The notes below the pieces were generated by a model. It was given only the letters and a program-made list of their open reading frames with translations. It made no database searches and was not told the origin of the DNA. Made by a program: the position numbers and the translations under genes. DNA of 64,000 nt from contig NW_024466413.1 in NCBI RefSeq assembly GCF_017591425.1, forward strand, positions 1,736,001 to 1,800,000, written 5' to 3'. Each line of letters begins with the position of its first letter. Position 1 is the stretch's first letter. This DNA is from Ochotona curzoniae (taxonomy: Eukaryota > Chordata > Mammalia > Lagomorpha > Ochotonidae). Positions 1 to 10,819 of this stretch are shown here, piece after piece.

Positions 1-627
1 TTACCTGCCCTCTTTTTCCCACCTTCTTTCCCTATCCTTTTCTTGTATAGATTTTGGGATAACAGATTTTAAATTAAGTTACAATAATAAGTATAAATGC
101 TAACCAAAAAAAGAGGGTTAATAAGTGAAAAAACAACTTTTGCTTAGTGGGAATATAGACAACAGTAATTGAATGAAAATCTGATCTTTCACATAAAGAA
201 AATTTTAAGAAACCACGTATCATTAAAACTATAACAGAATAACTTTCTTAGTTGTGATTTGACAAAGGTAAAATATCAAGTTTCACAAAGACTATGTTTG
301 CAGCAGTATTTATACATATAGGCATTTCTTTTATTTTTTTCTTTATGTTTCAACTTATTTACTTAAAATGAGCAAATATCATTTTTAAAATTTTTCTTTT
401 AGTTTATAAAAATCTTTAGAAGACACATGAAAACAAGTTTATATGAATTTACCAATGACATTTTGTCATATGTGTACATTAAGTACCAATACATTTATTT
501 CCTCAAAGGTTTAAGATTTTTTTTAATAGTAAAACCCTTCAAGTTTCTACCTTCTAAGGCATTTGAGAGAGAACACATGATCATCGTACCGTGCAGTGGA
601 AGCATAAGATGTCTTGTTTCAAACATA
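1..627. other. AT-rich unassigned sequence
   Basis: No gene, known repeat or RNA gene is recognised. The stretch is AT-rich with short T and A runs and an open frame of 74 codons at 427-651 that looks random. It ends where a minus-strand SINE tail begins. Confidence 0.6.
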
Positions 628-919
628 CTTATTTACTTTTTATTGATTTGAACATCAGAGTCACACAGAGAAATGGAGTCGCAGGGAAAAGGATCTCGCT
701 CTGCTGGTTCACTCCCTAGATGATTGCAACCCGGCCGGAGCCAGGAGCTTCATTCAGGCCTGGTACAGGTGTGACAAGAGACCAAACCCTCGAGTCGTCT
801 TCCATCTCTGTTTGCAGGTCATTAGCAGGGAGCTGGATCAAAGTGGACACCAGAACATGAACTCTTGCTGTGCAGGGTGTTCGCATTTCCGGAGGCAGCG
901 TTATGTGCTGTACCACACT
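628..919 (-). mobile_element. Old lagomorph C-repeat SINE
   Basis: Read on the minus strand it has a degraded tRNA-like head (gtggtacagcacataacgc), then the C-repeat body words gatccagctccctgc and aggagctc-like blocks, the gggagtgaaccagcag block and an A/T-rich tail at 628-650. Many substitutions mark it as an old copy. The 90-codon frame inside it is not a gene. Confidence 0.75.
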
Positions 920-1034
920 CAGCCTCTTCAGAGCTTCGGTAACTGCCATTGCATTCTTAATTTCATTGTGATCACCACTTATTTGCATTCTACTAAAGCA
1001 TGAGATGATGTGATAATTATCCCTCAGAGCTTGG

Positions 1035-1171
1035 TGTATCTAACACAAAGACCTCCCTTTTCATGACTGAGTAATACACCACGTACCACATTATCTGTAC
1101 TGGTTCTTCAGTGGGTAGACACTAAACACTGTATCCATCGTTTGGGTACTTTGAATAGTGCTGCACTGGGA
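1035..1171 (-). mobile_element. L1 fragment, 3' piece of a split copy
   Basis: The plus strand reads like the reverse complement of a mammalian L1 3' region: gagtaatacaccacgtaccacatt, then a stretch resembling the 'gtgaatagtgctgcaataaacatggg' block (here gaatagtgctgcactggg). The continuation of the same consensus is found at 2150-2520, so this is one L1 interrupted by SINEs. The match is from memory of L1 consensus sequence. Confidence 0.7.
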
Positions 1172-1485
1172 ATACTAGGTTAAGCTGTCATGGTCACCTG
1201 TCATGCTGGCATCCCCTTTGGGCCCCTTTTGTGCTCTAGCTTCTCCACTTCCAGTTGAACTCCTAGTGGACTGGGGAAGCAGTAAAAGATGCCCCAAGTG
1301 ATTAGATCCTGGCTACTGATATAGGAGACCCAGAAGAAGCTCCTGCCTCCTGGCTTCAATCTCAACTAGCAGTAGCCATTGCAACCAGCTGAAAGAAGAT
1401 ATATCTTTCTCTCTGCCTCTTCACCCTCTCCTACACTGCCTTTCTCTCTGTGACTGTTTTTCAAGTAATTAGATGAGTATTTTTA
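1172..1485 (+). mobile_element. C-repeat SINE, plus strand, tail split
   Basis: Contains gctggcatcccctttgggc (head/B-box area), gggaagcagtaaaagatg, ggagacccagaagaagctcctg, agtagccattgcaacc and a pyrimidine-rich 3' region. Its A-rich tail starts caagtaattagat, and a near-identical aagtaattaaatcttaaaa resumes at 2133, so minus-strand SINEs inserted in this tail. Confidence 0.8.
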
Positions 1486-1796
1486 AAAGATTCATTTCTT
1501 TTCATTTGAAAGACAGATTTACAGAGAAAGGAGAAACAATCTTCCATCTGCTGGTTTACTCCCAAAATGGTCTCAAGGGTTAGAGCTGAGCCAATGCAAA
1601 GCCGGGAGATGGGAGCTGCTTCTGAGTATCCCACATGGATACAGGGACCCCAGGATTTTGTCCATTCTCTGCTGCTTTTCCATGCAATAGAAGGACACTG
1701 TATTTAGAAACGGAGCACCCAGTACATGAACCAGCATTCATATCTGATACTGGCACTTGTACATGGAGGACTGGTTGTCACCTTGCTAGCACCGTA
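1486..1796 (-). mobile_element. C-repeat SINE, minus strand
   Basis: Reverse-strand C repeat: T-rich tail complement, ccatctgctggtttactccc, agctgagccaatgcaaagcc, ttctgagtatcccacatgg, then a degraded head near 1790. It is diverged. It lies directly against another minus-strand copy. Confidence 0.8.
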
Positions 1797-2132
1797 AGTA
1801 AATATTTAAAAATATATATTTATTTATTTTGATTGGAAAGGCAGATATACAGAGAGGTGGAGAGACAGAGAGGAAGATTGCCCACTAGTTCATTCCCCAA
1901 TCGGCTGTAATGGCCAGAGCTGACCTGATCCAAAGCCAGGAGCCAGAAGCTTCTTCTGGGTCTCCCACGCAGCTGTAGGGTCCCACGGCTTTGGGCCATC
2001 CTCGACTGCTTTCCCAGGCCACGGGCAGGGAGCTGGATGGGAAGCAGGTCCATGCTGATTAGAACTGGCACACATGCGGATCCTTGTACATGAAAGGTGA
2101 GGACTTTAGCCAAAAGGCTACCACGCCAGGCC
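1797..2132 (-). mobile_element. C-repeat SINE, minus strand
   Basis: A better preserved copy: attggaaaggcagatatacag (tail side), cattccccaatcggctgtaatgg, agccaggagccagaagcttc, ggtcccacggctttgggcc, gggagctggatgggaagcag, and ccacgccaggccc as the complement of the element start. The repeated word aagtaa(t/a)t on both sides is a plausible target-site duplication. Confidence 0.88.
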
Positions 2133-2149
2133 CAAGTAATTAAATCTTA

Positions 2150-2520
2150 AAAACAAGACAAAACACAACAGGATGCGGGTGCAGCTGTCTCTGGCAGATT
2201 GATTTATTTCCCCTGTATGTGCACCTGGCAGCTGGACTGCTGCATCATATAACTGCTGTCTGTACAGTAATATGCAAAGGTTCTCTTCACATCCTTCTCA
2301 GAATTTGTCACGTTTTGTCTTCTTGGTAGTGAACAATCTACCTGAAATAAAGTGATGTTTCCATTTCTTCTGCGGTGATTAAGGTTGGTGCACCTTGTGT
2401 GTGTACATCTTTTACTCACTTTTGTGTATTCTTTGAAAAATGTCTGCTCACATCTACAGCACATGTTACAAATTGGATTACTGTTTGTGGTTGACTAACT
2501 GGGTATGTTATGCATTCGAA
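2150..2520 (-). mobile_element. L1 fragment, 5' piece of the split copy
   Basis: The plus strand follows the L1 reverse-complement order expected after the 1035-1171 piece: an aacaggatgcgggtgcagc block, a ggctggactgctgcatcat block, cttcacatccttctcag, and then tgtgtattctttgaaaaatgtctgctcac. This is L1 3' sequence, old and without a reading frame. Confidence 0.7.
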
Positions 2521-2884
2521 TGGACCATCTTATATGAGCCACCTGGACAAACTCCAGAAGTTTAAACATTTGGAATGTAATGGATCCAAAAGCAGCAGCG
2601 GTCACCTATGTGCTGTGTCATCCAAGTTGGTGCTGTGGGACCTGATCTAGGTGAGGCTGGCTTGGGGTGGATATTAACTATGATCATGAATGGAAAAAAC
2701 ACTTTTGCGTTACAATTTTAAACAGGGCCTGAATGACTGGCTTATGCAGTGAATGGTGATTGGGTTGGGGGCAACAAAGAGGAATGGACAGCAGAGGTCC
2801 AAGCTGTGCTGCAATTCCTGATGCTTGTGACACTGCCACACTCACCATCCCACCCCCCAGATCTTTGTAACAAAGCACCCCAAC
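2521..2884. other. Unassigned sequence
   Basis: No repeat or coding signal recognised. An open frame on the minus strand (2684-2971) has no recognisable domain. Confidence 0.5.
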
Positions 2885-3020
2885 ATCTTTTCTCTCATAT
2901 TCAGCCTGGAAACCATTCATGAGTAGGAGAATGTTTACCCACATGTTGCAGGTAAGAAAAGAGAGACCCAAAACACATAGTCTTGGCCAAGTTCATTGTC
3001 AGTGACAAGGTCCACAATTC
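2885..3020 (-). mobile_element. MIR-like SINE fragment
   Basis: Weak match to the reverse MIR core (gcaggtaagaaaagagagacccaaaac, then cttggccaagttcattg), corresponding to the 'acagatgaggaaactgag ... cttgcccaaggtcac' order. Ancient and heavily substituted. Confidence 0.4.
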
Positions 3021-3184
3021 AAGACAACTCTCTAAAGTGTTTTACTCACCACATTACAATACAGTGCGGGAAAAGGAATCAACGAAAACTAGGGCCCATT
3101 GACTAAAACGTATCATTCTCAAAACCAGGCAAAAATAATACCAAGTTTTTAATTAGTGAAGTCTGATTCTAGTCTAGATGTCAA

Positions 3185-3330
3185 CTAGTAATTTAGATAA
3201 AATTTTAATTTTCTCCCAATTTCATCTGTAAAATGGAGTTTTAAGAGTCACTTGAAGGAATACTGTGAGGACTAAATCAGCAAATTCATAGAAATGGCCT
3301 AGTACAGTGTTTGACTCTTGTTATATCTTC
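3185..3330 (+). mobile_element. MIR fragment
   Basis: Follows the MIR core in the forward direction: tttcatctgtaaaatggag, then actgtgaggactaaatcagc, then cctagtacagtgtttgactc. The order and spacing fit MIR well. Confidence 0.7.
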
Positions 3331-3689
3331 TCTCTCTATGTCTGGGAACAATAAAACGTGAAGATTTGTAGCTCAATAGTGTTATGCCTTTCATGAGGGT
3401 AATGTCAGCAGTTAAACTTCTTACCTCAATTAATATGATTAATGGCTTAACATAATGATAATGATAATGCTAATGGTGCCAAAACATAACAATGAAATGA
3501 TCTAATCAAAGGAGGCATATTTTCTTATGGATTTATAAGTATTTTTGAAATGTGGTTCAATATTTCTCTGAAAGCCAATCTTTGGGAAGTGCTATGACAA
3601 TAATACTTACAACCAAAAGTTATTAAAATTGTTTATGCGCTTAGTATTATGTTTAATTAGGCCTATATTCTATATCTTCATTACAGTAA
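3331..3689. other. AT-rich unassigned sequence
   Basis: Contains a short imperfect ataatg/gataat repeat at about 3452-3475. No gene or named repeat is recognised. Confidence 0.5.
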
Positions 3690-3785
3690 AACTAGGAATA
3701 TGCTTCTACCGCTGTCCTCATTTTACAGATGAAGCAGTTGACACACAGACAAGGTAAACAGCTTATTCAAGGTGACAGAACTACA
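3690..3785 (-). mobile_element. MIR fragment
   Basis: Contains cctcattttacagatgaagc followed by gacacacagacaaggtaaac and ttattcaaggtgacagaact, the reverse-strand MIR core order. Confidence 0.65.
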
Positions 3786-5037
3786 AAACATCAAAGTTTT
3801 TTTTTTAATGTAAGGAATTGGGGGTCCAGATTCTATATTTTCAAAATTAGTGATGTCCTGTTGAGAGAAATAGATTGTTTCAGTATCCGCCTTACCTTAC
3901 CCATAGTTAACCTTTGACCAAATCATTCAAGCTGCCTAAGTGTCTGTTACTCTTCATGAAAGGGAATTCCTGACCTCATGGACATGTAGTCTGCTGGCTC
4001 ACAGCACCCAGATGTGAAATCACCGATCGAGAGATCAGGCCTCAGCACCAGAGTCCTACCTCTGACATCTTCTGGGTGAAATTAGAGTTAAACTTTTCCT
4101 AGGGTAATTCAGCTGTACTATGGGAAATGATAGGGAGATGGGCTCAGTGAATCTCCGATGTTGCCATGTAACTGCTCTTCAACTTACTCAGCAGATATTT
4201 GACAAGTGATTAGAAGATGCTGCCTGTGGGTCTTCCTCAGCATTCAGCTCTGAGAGCCCTCTCTTCGTCCAAGTGAGCAGCATGTGAGCTGGAGTTTCTA
4301 TCCCAGTATCAGTGGTTTGTGAAGAGCACAGGTCAGGTAATTCAATCACCAAATGCTTCTCTGATTTGTTACAATGACTCTCAAACCGAAGCATCCGATA
4401 CAAACGGAAGTATCAGAGCCAGATGCCTGAAGGAGTTTCTGAATCCAGAATTAATTCTTCTCATCCTGTTGCTGATCCTCTCTGGGTTCCCATTAGCAAA
4501 CCATGGTCTCTAGGAGTACCCAGAGTTCTCCAACAGATGACTTCTCTTTTACTGCCATTGCCCACCTTCATCATGTTTTCGAGACTAGTGAGAATAATCA
4601 CTGATGAATTTCCAATATCCTGAACTAAATAAAATCTCTGTCTTTAAAAACACCGTGTGGTGCTGATCTGATGTGCAGGCATAGATCATAGACAGAGCTA
4701 ACATCCTGTGGTAACAGGCATGCCCACTGCAACTGTGAGGGCAGGGAGATCTCTGTAGAGACACACAGCTATGACACATTTCTTTATCCACCCAAAGTTC
4801 AAGGCTTACATTTCTGCAACAAAAGAGGGCTTAAAAAGAGGAAACATCACACATTCATTGAAAGAATGAGGGGACATGCAGAGATGTGGTTGGACAAAAG
4901 TCTGAGTCAATGGCAACAGCCAGGGGAAAGTCAACAGGGCTGTTTGTCCACACTATGCCTAGTCTTTCTCTAGCACTTTTTTTTCCCCCGTAAAAAATAA
5001 ACTTTATTTTTATACATTTATTTATTTAAAATATATT
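3786..5037. other. Unassigned sequence
   Basis: No gene seen. 4040-4170 has a faint MIR-like word order that is too weak to call. Open frames at 4188-4623 are short, overlap on both strands and have no domain signature. AT-rich from 4970 on, leading into a SINE tail. Confidence 0.5.
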
Positions 5038-5352
5038 TTAAAAGATTTATTTATTTTTGTTTGAAAGACAGATATATAGAAAAAAGAAAGAGAGAAAGAT
5101 CTTCTGTCCACTGGTTCATTCCCCAAGTGCCACGACAGTCAAAGCCAAACGGACCCGAAGCCCAGAGCTTCTTCCAGGTTTCCCACATGGGCACAGGGTC
5201 CCCAAGGCTTTGAGCCATCCTCTACTGCTTTCACTGGCCCAAAGCAGGGAGCTGCATGAGAAGTGGAGCAGTCAGGATTAGAACCGGTGACTATACGTGA
5301 TCCTGGCGCATGCAAGGCGAGGATTTAGCCATTAGACTGTTGTGTCAGGCCC
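5038..5352 (-). mobile_element. C-repeat SINE, minus strand
   Basis: Tail complement at 5038-5065, then tttgaaagacagatatatag, gttcattccccaagtgcc, ttcttccaggtttcccac, aagcagggagctgcatgag, and the head complement ending gtcaggccc. It directly abuts the L1 3' end that follows. Confidence 0.88.
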
Positions 5353-5370
5353 TATTTAATTACATTCTAA

Positions 5371-5734
5371 TTTTTATTTTTTATTATACAGTTTCTTAGG
5401 CTCAGAGACTTTCCCTTCCACCCTTCCCCCCAACGTACCTCTCACTGTTTTCCCCTATATTATAGCAATAGTATACACCTTCATCAAGTCACAAGCCCAT
5501 CATTCTTCTATTTAAGTGTATCATGACATTGTAGATATTGGTGATGGTAGCAAGTCCAGCATCCTATTGTTAAGATATATTTAACCATTTCTTTGGGAGT
5601 CCATCTTTTATTTAGGACAAGACATGTATACTGCAACATATCTTCATTTCACAGCATGTATACCTCCATTACAGAGTTCATCTATGAGAATATATGCATA
5701 TCCAAGTTTACCTATATATCTAATGATCTTACGC
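5371..5734 (-). mobile_element. L1 3' UTR and tail
   Basis: The minus strand reads a G-rich block (complement of cttcccttccaccc at 5411), an upstream run including caataggatgctggacttgc and agatggactcccaaagaaat, and an A-rich tail at the left (5371-5390). The same order appears at 53462-54560 (minus), 39590-39890 (minus), 12040-12180 (plus) and 56945-57100 (plus), so this is the lagomorph L1 lineage of the window. Confidence 0.8.
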
Positions 5735-5850
5735 AGCCATTCAAAGGAATGAAATTCTGCCATTTGCAATGAAATTATCCCAACTAGAGACCATTATGCT
5801 CAATTAAATAAGCCAATCCCCAAAGGCCAAATGTCATGTGCTTTCTCTCT
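5735..5850 (+). mobile_element. Inverted 5' segment of the same L1 insertion
   Basis: At about 5733 the orientation flips. The plus strand now reads the L1 sense 3' UTR order caaaggaatgaaattctgcc, aactagagaccattatgctc, taagccaatccccaaagg. That segment belongs just upstream of the piece at 5371-5734 in the element. This is the arrangement produced by twin-primed reverse transcription. The right edge is uncertain. Confidence 0.7.
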
Positions 5851-7071
5851 AGTATTCTTTCTCCTGGGTCCAATAGAGGATCTCTGGAATGAGGGTTTTA
5901 TGATAATTTCAAAAGAAGGACCAGGGAACTTTTTGTCCAACTTTCACTTACAAAGAGGAGCAAGGTCAGAGTGTCTGTTGTGTTGCTGGGTCCTTTCTAT
6001 TTCTTCAGTCAAAACTATTTTCGGTAGCAGTTTTGAGTCCTGTTATGCTTCAGAAACGAATCCTGTATTTAAGATTATTATTTGACAGGTCTTTGTGAAC
6101 TCATATTCTCTTCTTTTAAGATCAGTCCTTGTCAGTATGACAGAGGACAAGCAGAGAAGAGAGCTAACCATTAGGAAGACAACACCTGATGAGGTCCAGG
6201 CGGCTCAGTGCAAGGAAGAGGAAGGTAGTGTCGATTTGAGAGACTTTGGAAATATCCTGATTTTTCCTATTTCAAGTCCAGATTGTCTCCTAGTTATTCT
6301 AACTCTCAAGGTCTCCCAGAGCTCCTGATTATTTCATGGCATTCACTCAGTGTCACTCTGCTGGCCACTCACCTCGTTCTGTAATGCCTTGGAAAGTAAA
6401 TTAGAACGGGGCTATGTTGTCCCTTCAATTCTGTTTTCATCTTTGTTCATTGTGGAGAATAATGAGCTGCTGCTTTGGCGCATGGACCGTGTGCTCCTGC
6501 CGTGATCTCCGAGGCAGATACTTCAACGCCCCGCAGTTCTACGGGATACGCGATCCGCGTTTTGTTCTTGCTTTTTCCCCAGCACATCTGCAGCACCTCT
6601 GTGCTTGAAGTCATGCAATTTTGCGCCTGAAGCAGCAGACTCAGTCCATTTTGGAGGACATATATTTCTTTCAGCCCGAGACCCATCATTCCATCAAATT
6701 AGATATGAACTCGATAGACAAAAACAACTGCAAGGAAAGTAACAATGCAAGTCTATCTCTGGACAAATATCGGTCCCCAGCTCATCTGAAGTGTTGTTTC
6801 ACTTCTGTTTTATAAAAAAAGATTATTACAAAAATAGTCATAACTCATATCCACTCCTTCCAAACTGTTCTTCCACCCAGAACAAGAGGAAAGTGAAACC
6901 TTTAGAGAAGAGGGTGAGCCTTCCTGAACCTAATAATAGATTAGATTAAATAGCTGAAAAGTGGATGCCGCCTTTTTTTCTCCTGAGTGGTACATCTGTA
7001 GGAATCTGTGAGTAGAAGGAAAAAGAGGAGAAGGAAGCAAGGGAGATTGAAGAGGGAAGAGCAATGCTGAA
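5851..7071. other. Unassigned sequence
   Basis: No named repeat is recognised. 6460-6560 is locally CpG-bearing (gctttggcgcatggaccgtg, tacgggatacgcgatccgc), which is unusual for the surrounding DNA, but I see no conserved domain in the short frames there. 7010-7060 is purine-rich. Confidence 0.5.
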
Positions 7072-7086
7072 AGAATAGGATGAGCA

Positions 7087-7415
7087 GGGCCCGGCGCGGT
7101 GGTGCAAGTGGTTAAAGGTCCTCGCCTTGCACGCCCGGGATCCCATATGGGCGCAGGTTCTAATCCCGGCAGCCCCGCTTCCCTTCCAGCTCCCTGCCTG
7201 TGGCCTGGGAATGCAGTCGAGGACGGCCCAAAGCTTTGGGACCCTGCACCCGCGTGGGAGACCCGGAAGAGGCTCCTGGCTTCGGATCAGCATAGTATTG
7301 GCCGTTGCGCTCACTTGGGGAGTGAATCATCGGACGGAAGATCTTCCTCTCTGTCTCTCCTCTCTGTATATCCGCCTTTCCAATAAACAAATAATCAAAA
7401 TAAATCTTAAAAAAA
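7087..7415 (+). mobile_element. Young C-repeat SINE with target-site duplication
   Basis: Nearly intact copy. It begins gggcccggcgcggtgg and has a tRNA B-box-like ggttctaatcc at 7156. The body includes cagtcgaggacggcccaaag and ggagacccggaagaggctcc, and the tail has ccaataaa plus aaataaatctt. It is CpG-rich, hence young. The 15-bp agaataggatgagca flanks it at 7072-7086 and 7416-7430 as a perfect target-site duplication. An antisense frame of 122 codons here is spurious. Confidence 0.97.
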
Positions 7416-8579
7416 AGAATAGGATGAGCATTTTTCTTCCAAGTTAAGCAAGTAATTTCTGTTGTATGGTCTTCCAGTCGTGGTGTTTCCCTGATGGGTG
7501 ATTCATGTCAAATAATGATCTTTGATTGTCAGTTAAATGTTTCATAATGCAAAATAATGCATGCGTTATCTTTATCTTTGTCCTATAAAGTGACTGCCAA
7601 TGCCAACAAAAATCGGGTCTGCATAAAAATGTTTTTGCCATTTACATGTATGTTGAAACGACACAGGATGCTTGTGCAATGACAGCTGTTCCATACAGAC
7701 ATATCCTGTTGCTCCTGGCACGAACTAAAGAGCAACCAAATCCCAGAGGTGCATCTCCCTTTGTGTGTCTCCCTTCCTCTCAGTTCTTCATGACGAGAAA
7801 ACTCCTGTATCATTGCTGCAGACCTATCAGAATTCTTCCTGTCACTTGGCCTCTTTTTACCATGAATCTGAAGAGTAGATGAGTTAGTGTTGAGATTAAT
7901 TAGTCTCCCTCACAGTTGTGTCAATTAGCAGATCCCGAAATCCTGCAAGCAGGTTATATATGCTCCTACTCATTCTTTGCTGTAAGCTCATAAGGGATGG
8001 GGATGTGGTTGAGCAAGGACGTGTTTGGAGATTATCTGCCACTGGGAGAACGTGCGTGTGTTTCCAGTGTATCTTGCCGAGGGCTGTAAGCAAACAGAGG
8101 CATAGAGCTTCAAAAAGCTGCGAGGCTCTTCTTTGTCCCTCTTGCCTGAGTTGTACTGGAACGGTGCTCTAGCTCAGTTGTTGTAGGTAGAAGACCCTGC
8201 AGGAAATGTATGAATCTACCTGTTAGAGCGAAGCCCCAGCGTGTGTACACACAATTCTCTGTGAATGCCCGAGTTTCTCGTCTTTGTAAGACTCCGACAA
8301 ATGCGGCATCCTCTTTCATTTGCATACTGTTCCAGACACTTGACTGTTTTAGATGACCCTTTGTCTGTTCACCGGAAAGTCAATCGTTCTTCAGTGGTTC
8401 GATTTAAGTGAGGACTTTTGAATAGCTGTAACTGTTTCAAGTAGAATGACTTGCACTCCATCAAAGACAGGTATTTGACACACAGCATGTATGCATGAAT
8501 TAATGTGAAAACCAAAGGGATTTCAACACTTAGCTTAAAAATCTTTGAATTTGCTAAAATAGCAATAAAATATTTGTTT

Positions 8580-8706
8580 GAACATGTTGAATTTACTTAC
8601 TTCTTGGGGTGTAATCTATGTGGCCGCAACTTTCCAGTTACCTGGGATTAATATGTCAGTTTTCCGCAATGCAGAATGCACAGTCTACAGAATTCCTGCT
8701 GATAAG
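8580..8706 (+). other. Exon-like open stretch ending in a donor consensus
   Basis: An open frame with ATG at 8584 (or 8578) runs into aag followed by gtaagc at 8707, a good 5' splice donor. Encoded text includes VIYVAATFQLPGINMSVFRN. I do not recognise the protein, no acceptor decides an upstream boundary, and 64-codon frames occur by chance here. It is recorded as a weak candidate first or internal exon only. Confidence 0.12.
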
Positions 8707-8803
8707 GTAAGCAATCATCAATCGTGGCTAAAACTTTATTTTGTATTTTGCATGTTATTTTTTTCAGGCTAATATTTCTGTCCTTTGCTTAGTTTTTAAG
8801 AGA

Positions 8804-8866
8804 ATGTATATTTTGTATATTGTATATTGGAAATGTACATTGTATATTGGAATGTATATTGGAAAG
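8804..8866 (+). repeat. Short degenerate tandem repeat
   Basis: Three to four copies of a tgtatattggaa-like unit with spacing changes (tgtatattg, tgtatattggaaatgtacat, tgtatattggaatg, tatattggaaag). A small local slippage repeat. Confidence 0.7.
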
Positions 8867-9919
8867 AAAGATTTTCCAAGTTACACCTGAAAATAACTCT
8901 GTATTGGGAAAGCCAGGCTCTTTGGGCTTGTTATGTTCCTGCAGATGCCGCTGCCCTATCAGGATCGGAGGATTTTGAGAGTCTAAGTCACACTGTTTCG
9001 TAGTGTTGCTAATGCAGCTAATGCCATTGCTTCTCCTGGATAAATAACAAGCTAGTTTTCTTCTTGGTATAAAAATAAAAGATTTGATAGACTCAGCATT
9101 TTTCAGCTATGAAAAAAATGCACGGCATGCCAAGCACTCCCTGGCCTAAACTATGCTTTGCTTCTCCAGGAAAACTGCATGGCGTGTGAATCGATGCTAA
9201 TATACTGATAATGATGTTGCTAGCTTTACCTTGAGGAATGAACTCCCTTGCCTATGACCCAGGTGTCTCATGTCTGCTGTCATCACTCATGAAATGGTAA
9301 TAGGATAACTTTGTGAGCATAAATAGAATGAAATAAAATTACAAAATCAATATTATGGTAGTAGGAAATGATGAAAGGTAACATTCTGCCATTTATTTAT
9401 AAAAAAAAAAACCCCTGTAATTTGCCTTCTGTAGTCTGGGTAGCTAATAGGAAGCAGTTAGCATCTATCTTGGAGAGCCTGTCTCAGCTCAAATATCCTG
9501 GCATACTACTGTAGAATCTTTAAATATCTTCAATACAGTATCCTAATATCTTCTATCATTGGAATCTAAAGAGAATGACCATGGGACTATGGAAACTTCA
9601 TGATTTCCTTATTTCTTAAATGACTTCCCAGTGGGAATTACAGTAAAATATCAAAAATCTTGGATCGTTTGGGATGGTATGGAGGGAAGCGGTGAAATAG
9701 TGATGGAGGTAGATATGGCGCCTACAGGGGTGATTTCTATTTCCTACTTGGATTCCTGTGATCGTTTAAGGGGGTGATTCTATACTATCTCCTCGTGCCC
9801 AGAGTCACTAGCTGTGTTTTCACCTGAAGTGAGAACTTGATTGTTAACCCCTCATGTTTTCTCTACAGGTGACCTCTATCATCACACTTTCTTATTGGTC
9901 TGTAGGTTAAGGAAACTTG

Positions 9920-10065
9920 TGACTCAAACCTTGCGTTTGACTCAATCCTGTCGTTTGGCAGCTAGTGACTCCAGAAAATTCACCCAATCCCTCCAAGACT
10001 ATTTTCTCGTCTGAAATTCAAGAAAATAATACTTAACCAAAGGGTGCTTAGGTAATGCATGAAAA
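9920..10065 (+). mobile_element. MIR fragment
   Basis: Forward MIR order: tgactcaatcctg, ttggcagctagtgactcc, aaaattcacccaatccct, attttctcgtctgaaattc, aataatacttaac, aggtaatgcatgaaaa. A clear ancient MIR. Confidence 0.7.
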
Positions 10066-10397
10066 ATCTGGACTTGAACACGTTTCACGCACGTGAAGCG
10101 TCTGTGTTGATGTGATTGTCTTCACTGAATCTCCTACTCAGATGGTCCTGTCCTGTCTTTATCTCTCAGATCTTATCACATCAGCGTAGTCTTGCTAACT
10201 TTCACCCACCTGCAACTGAATGGCTCAGGCTGAGGGGTTTCCTAAGAAGTGCTTGTTCTGCTCATGAATATGGCAACTTTCCAGAAACCCTTAGATTAGG
10301 GCTGGCAACAGCTGCCTGATGCTCAAATGGGATAATTTGTGATATTTTCCAGTTTCCCCATAAGATTAAGCTTGCATTAACCCAGTGAATGGGTGAT

Positions 10398-10715
10398 TTA
10401 TCCTTTAGTCTAGTGGCTTAAGTCCTCACCTTGAAAGCGCTGGAATCTCATAAGAGTGTCGTTTCATATCTGTGCAAACCCGTTTCTCATCCTGCTCCCT
10501 GCTTGTGGTATGGGAAAGCAGTCAAGGAGCCAAAAGCCTTGGAACCCTGCAGCTGCATGAGAGACCCAGAAGAGGCTCCGCTCCTGGCTTTGGATTGGCT
10601 CAGCTCCAGTCCTTGGGGCCCCTTGGGGAGTGAATCAATGAATGGGAGATCCTCCTGTCTCTCCTCCTCTCTGTATATAGACTTTGCAATAAAATAGATA
10701 AATATTTAAAAAAAA
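10398..10715 (+). mobile_element. C-repeat SINE, plus strand
   Basis: Has cagtcaaggagccaaaagcc, gagagacccagaagaggctc, tggattggctcagctcc, ccttggggagtgaatcaatg and a ctctgtatatagactttgc 3' block with A-rich tail. The head is degraded. Confidence 0.85.
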
Positions 10716-10819
10716 TAAAAATAATGTGTTTGATGCTCACCTTGTCAAGTGGTGCTTTCTCTTTTGAGACACTTTTGATTGAGGACCATTGCCAGATTCC
10801 TGAGGCTCCAGCTCTCCTA

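Larger units (their letters stand above)
7431..9919. other. 2.5-kb repeat-poor block
   Basis: No transposon is recognised across this stretch. It holds homeodomain-type cores (attaattag at 7895, tcaattagc at 7921) and an octamer-like atttgcat at 8318. It also holds scattered CpGs between 7920 and 8310. These are seen in the sequence. A regulatory role is only inference. Confidence 0.5.

Noticed and set aside
7087..7160. Functional tRNA gene
   Set aside because: The A and B boxes belong to SINE heads. There is no cloverleaf anticodon arm, and a SINE body and A-rich tail follow.
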